The position numbers were made by a program, and so were the translations under genes. 64,000 bases of DNA from Saccharopolyspora erythraea. Its GTDB lineage: Bacteria; Actinomycetota; Actinomycetes; Mycobacteriales; Pseudonocardiaceae. Numbering within the stretch: the first letter of the stretch is position 1; each line of letters starts with the position of its first letter. Shown here in pieces: positions 61,422 to 64,000 of the stretch. The stretch covers positions 248,001-312,000 of the forward strand of contig NZ_CP054839.1 of NCBI RefSeq assembly GCF_018141105.1. Direction: 5' to 3'. The notes below the pieces were generated by a model. The model was not told the DNA's origin and searched no databases. It worked only from the letters and a program-made list of their open reading frames with translations.

Positions 61422-61796
61422 ATGTCCGAGAGTGATTCCGCGGCCGGCACCCACGAGGTCGGTGGCGGTCGCCGGCGCAGGCACCGGTCGTTCGACGCCG
61501 CGCGGGCGCGGGTCCGGGTGGCAGGCGCGCTGATCGCGGTCGTCCGCTGGATCGGCACGCTCGCGGCGGCTCTGCTCGCGCTGCACGTGGTGCTGACGAT
61601 CGGCGGCGCGAACCCGGACAACGGCATCACGCGGTTCGTCGCGGACTGGGCGCAGCCGCTGGCGCTGGGCTTCTCCGACCTGTTCGTGCCGCAGGACCCG
61701 CAGCTGGCGATCCTGCTCAACTACGGCATCGCGGCGCTGTTCTGGCTGGTCGCGACCTCCATCGCGGTCCGCATCCTGCGGCTGCTCGCCCGCTGA
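61422..61796 (+). CDS. Small membrane protein (124 aa), paralogue of the previous gene
   Basis: It carries an Arg-rich cytoplasmic N-terminus (GGGRRRRHRSFD) and two helices (about 46-65 and 99-120). The shared motif with the preceding protein points to tandem duplication. It ends 12 bases before the hydrolase gene, likely an operon. Confidence 0.6.
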   Translation: MSESDSAAGTHEVGGGRRRRHRSFDAARARVRVAGALIAVVRWIGTLAAALLALHVVLTIGGANPDNGITRFVADWAQPLALGFSDLFVPQDPQLAILLNYGIAALFWLVATSIAVRILRLLAR

Positions 61797-61808
61797 GCCG
61801 GGGCGCGG

Positions 61809-62618
61809 ATGGCGGGCGAGTTCAGCTACCGCGCCGGCGACGGTGTGCTCCTGCACGCGACCGCTGTCGGCGACGGGCCGACGGTCGTCCTGCTCCACGG
61901 CGGAGGACCGGACCACCGCAGCCTGCTGCCGCTCGCCCGCCGCCTGGCCGACCGCAGCGCCTTGGTCGTGCCCGACGTGCGCGGTTACGGCCGGTCGGTC
62001 TGCGCCGACCCCGCCAGCCACACCTGGGCCCGCTACGCCGACGACGTGGTCGACCTGCTCGACCACCTCGGCGTCGACCGCGCGGTGGTCGGCGGCACCG
62101 GCCTGGGCGCGACCGTCGCCATGAGGACCGCCGCGGCCCACGCCGACCGGGTGGCAGGCACCGTCCTGATCAGCGTCGAGGACATCGAGGACGACGAGGC
62201 GAAGCGCGCCGAGACCGCCTTCATGGACGCCTTCGCCGAGCGCGTGCGGACCGAGGGGGTCGAGGCGGCGTGGGAGCCGATCCTGCCTGCGCTCGCGCCG
62301 GTCATCGGCGGGCTGGTCCGCGACGCCATACCGCGGTCGGACCCCGCGAGCGTCGCGGCCGCCGCGGCGATCGGACGCGACCGGTCGTTCCGCACCGTGG
62401 AGGAGGTCGCCGCGGTCACCGCGCCGACGCTGGTCTTCCCCGGGATCGACGAGCGCCACCCGACCGCGCTCGCGGCCAGGATCGCCGAGGTCATGCCCAG
62501 GGCGAGACTGGTGCCCGCGGCGTTCTCCGCCGATCTCCGCACGGCCGACGACCTCGCCGCGGCGGTCGCTTCGGCCCTCTCGGAGTTCCTGGCCGACCTC
62601 CGCCGCGGGCGCCTCTGA
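61809..62618 (+). CDS. Alpha/beta-hydrolase fold protein lacking the catalytic serine
   Basis: A 269-residue alpha/beta-hydrolase: oxyanion motif HGGGPD (30-35), DVRGYG (56-61) and the elbow region VVGGTGLGA (93-101). Where GxSxG is expected the sequence is G96-T-G-L-G, with glycine at the nucleophile position. The C-terminus (FSADLRTADDLA) lacks the usual catalytic histidine. It is probably a non-catalytic member, perhaps a binding or signalling protein. Confidence 0.75.
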   Translation: MAGEFSYRAGDGVLLHATAVGDGPTVVLLHGGGPDHRSLLPLARRLADRSALVVPDVRGYGRSVCADPASHTWARYADDVVDLLDHLGVDRAVVGGTGLGATVAMRTAAAHADRVAGTVLISVEDIEDDEAKRAETAFMDAFAERVRTEGVEAAWEPILPALAPVIGGLVRDAIPRSDPASVAAAAAIGRDRSFRTVEEVAAVTAPTLVFPGIDERHPTALAARIAEVMPRARLVPAAFSADLRTADDLAAAVASALSEFLADLRRGRL

Positions 62619-62663
62619 AGTCCGCACCGGAACCGCCGAGCAAGGCGAGTCGAAGACAGCCGC

Positions 62664-63815
62664 TCAGCCCTCGCGGTCGAGCTGCTCCAGCACCTCGCGG
62701 ACGACCTCGGCGGCCTCCCACACGTCTATGTAGCGCAGCCACGACGGCGCGAAGCTGAAGCGCAGCACGTCCGGGTCGACGAAGTCGACCACCACGCCCC
62801 TCGCGAACAGCTCGGCCACCACGAGCTGGGCCCGCGGGTGGCGAAGGCTCACCTGCGGCCCGCGCCGCCTGCCGCGTCTGGGCGGCACGATCTCGACGCC
62901 GGGCGCGCGCAGCAGCCGGTCGACGAACAGCGAGACCAGCCCGTTGGTCTTGGCTTCCAGCTCGGCGCCGGACACCCCGTCCAGCATCGACAGCCCGTTT
63001 CGCAGCTCCGACAGCGCCAGCGTCGACGGCGCTCCGCTGAAGCCCGACGCGGTCTGGGTGAGCACGCCGTCGCAGCTGCGGTCGCGCCCGCCCAGCTCAC
63101 GCTGGTGGCGTTCGGCGACGAACCAGTAGGCCGGTGCGCCGGGGCCGCCGCCGAGGTAGCGGTGGCCGCAGCCGACGGCGAGGTCGGCGTTCCAGGCGTG
63201 CAGGTCGACGTCGAGCGCACCGGCCGACTCGCTGAGCTCCCACAGCACCAGCACGCCCTGCTCGTGCAGGGCCGCCGTCGTGGCCACCGGGTCGCGCACC
63301 GCTCCGGACCGGACGTCGGTGTGCGACAGGGCCACCACCGCAAGCCGGTCGAAGGGCAGCTCCGCCAGGTCGTCGAACAGCAGCAGCTCGGTTCCGGTGT
63401 AGGCGGCCGCGGAGCGGGCGAGGTAGTGGTCACTGGCGAAGCAGTCCCGGCCGACGGCCAACGCGGGCTGCTCCGGGCGCAGCCGGGAGGCCGCCACCAG
63501 CGCCTTGAACAGGTTGACCGACGTCGTCTCGGCCACGGTCAGCTCGCACTCGCCGGCCCCGATGAGGCGGGCCAGCTTCGCGGCGCACGTGCGCGCCTCC
63601 AGCTCCCAGTCCGGGGCGAAGCGGCGTGCGCAGCTCTCCATCCAGCGGTGCTCGGCGAACTTGCGGAGCCGGGCGCTGGTCCTGCTCGGAGCCGCGCCAC
63701 CGCTGTTGCCGTCGAGCCGGATCAGGCCAGGGGGAAGCTCGTAGCGCACACGCAGACCCGCGAGGGCATCGGCACTGTCGAGTGCCGTCGCTGCAGGTCG
63801 CGTGCTCGTCCACAC
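62664..63815 (-). CDS. Kynureninase-like PLP-fold protein with altered active site
   Basis: A 383-residue class V aminotransferase-fold protein most like kynureninase (LDGNSGGAAP, VAETTSVNLF, LSHTDVRSG, WELSESAGALDVDLHAW, VGCGHRYLGGGPGAPAY). The residue that binds PLP in kynureninases, K in YKYLNGGPG, is R219 (codon 63161-63159). The PLP-contacting DLCH motif is also changed to ELSE (about 193-196). It may therefore not catalyse the kynurenine reaction. GTG 63815 has TAATAC seven bases upstream. Confidence 0.8.
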   Translation of the reverse strand: MWTSTRPAATALDSADALAGLRVRYELPPGLIRLDGNSGGAAPSRTSARLRKFAEHRWMESCARRFAPDWELEARTCAAKLARLIGAGECELTVAETTSVNLFKALVAASRLRPEQPALAVGRDCFASDHYLARSAAAYTGTELLLFDDLAELPFDRLAVVALSHTDVRSGAVRDPVATTAALHEQGVLVLWELSESAGALDVDLHAWNADLAVGCGHRYLGGGPGAPAYWFVAERHQRELGGRDRSCDGVLTQTASGFSGAPSTLALSELRNGLSMLDGVSGAELEAKTNGLVSLFVDRLLRAPGVEIVPPRRGRRRGPQVSLRHPRAQLVVAELFARGVVVDFVDPDVLRFSFAPSWLRYIDVWEAAEVVREVLEQLDREG

Positions 63816-63833
63816 GAGTGAAGTATTACTCCA

Positions 63834-63847
63834 TTACCCTACGGTAA
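63834..63847. promoter_or_regulatory. Dyad TTACC-CTAC-GGTAA upstream of the kynureninase-like gene
   Basis: Five-base arms overlap the expected -35 region of the minus-strand promoter whose -10 is TAATAC (63823-63828). It could be an operator. Confidence 0.4.
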
Positions 63848-64000
63848 GTGTCCATTTCACCATCTTGGTTCAAGTCTCAAATGAATTCATGGTGCGTTCG
63901 GAGCCGCCTGGCTGGGCCGTTCGGCATGATGGCGGGTCGGCCAGCGGGCAGAGCCCGGGGTGTGATCGACACGCCCGGTGCACGGGTCAGAACAGCGCCT
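63848..64000. other. Right edge without a recognisable gene
   Basis: No supported coding frame. The window ends in intergenic or partial-gene sequence. Confidence 0.4.

Overview
The window is high-GC actinobacterial DNA. It has GTG starts, many likely leaderless promoters, Scr1/DUF397 regulator pairs, a tRNA-Ser/SRP RNA/dnaX/ybaB/recR cluster and a leuA leader peptide. The closest fit is a Pseudonocardiaceae-type genome such as Saccharopolyspora; the genus is an inference.

Left edge (1-2325): an acetoacetyl-CoA synthetase, then tRNA-Ser(GCT) and tRNA-Arg(ACG).

Integrated element (2288-18725): an actinomycete integrative and conjugative element (AICE) of the pSAM2/RepSA type sits in the 3' end of tRNA-Arg, flanked by perfect 96-bp direct repeats. 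The minus strand carries the backbone int, xis, repSA, Spd-like membrane proteins, a GGDEF protein, an FtsK/TraB-type translocase and a run of overlapping very small genes. A short GntR (KorSA-like) gene is divergent from the second arm, with an inverted repeat between them. The right arm holds an HD hydrolase, a Pif-like Nudix protein, an HTH/DUF5919-like protein, a MerR-like regulator, a DUF6247/RelE-like toxin-antitoxin pair, a 0.77-kb gene-free block full of nested inverted repeats and 9-bp iterons, and three orphan genes. Paired TGCCAA repeats spaced 11 bp lie inside both ends and are candidate integrase arm sites.

Chromosome 18.7-31.3 kb: a carbonic anhydrase whose export signal is out of frame, a YeeE/YedE sulfur-transport operon, an SDR, a small secreted protein, a YbaK deacylase, an MFS exporter, a TetR-P450 pair with a clear operator, tyrA, tadA with its partner gene, and an ECF sigma factor.

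Chromosome 31.3-42 kb: tRNA-Ser(CGA), a secreted nuclease, GDPD/DUF4231, tRNA-Ser(GGA), ffs, dnaX, an S9 peptidase, ybaB, recR and a P-loop kinase. dnaX is interrupted by a 137-bp segment that looks like an antisense shard of a siderophore-binding-protein gene; removing it restores one frame.

Chromosome 42-64 kb: a five-gene oligopeptide ABC operon, DUF4236, a DMT exporter divergent from LysR, a two-component system, Scr1/DUF397, a MetE-fold protein, a TIM-barrel glycosidase-like protein, DedA, leuA with a Leu-rich leader peptide, two small membrane paralogues, an alpha/beta-hydrolase lacking its nucleophile, and a kynureninase homologue lacking its PLP lysine.
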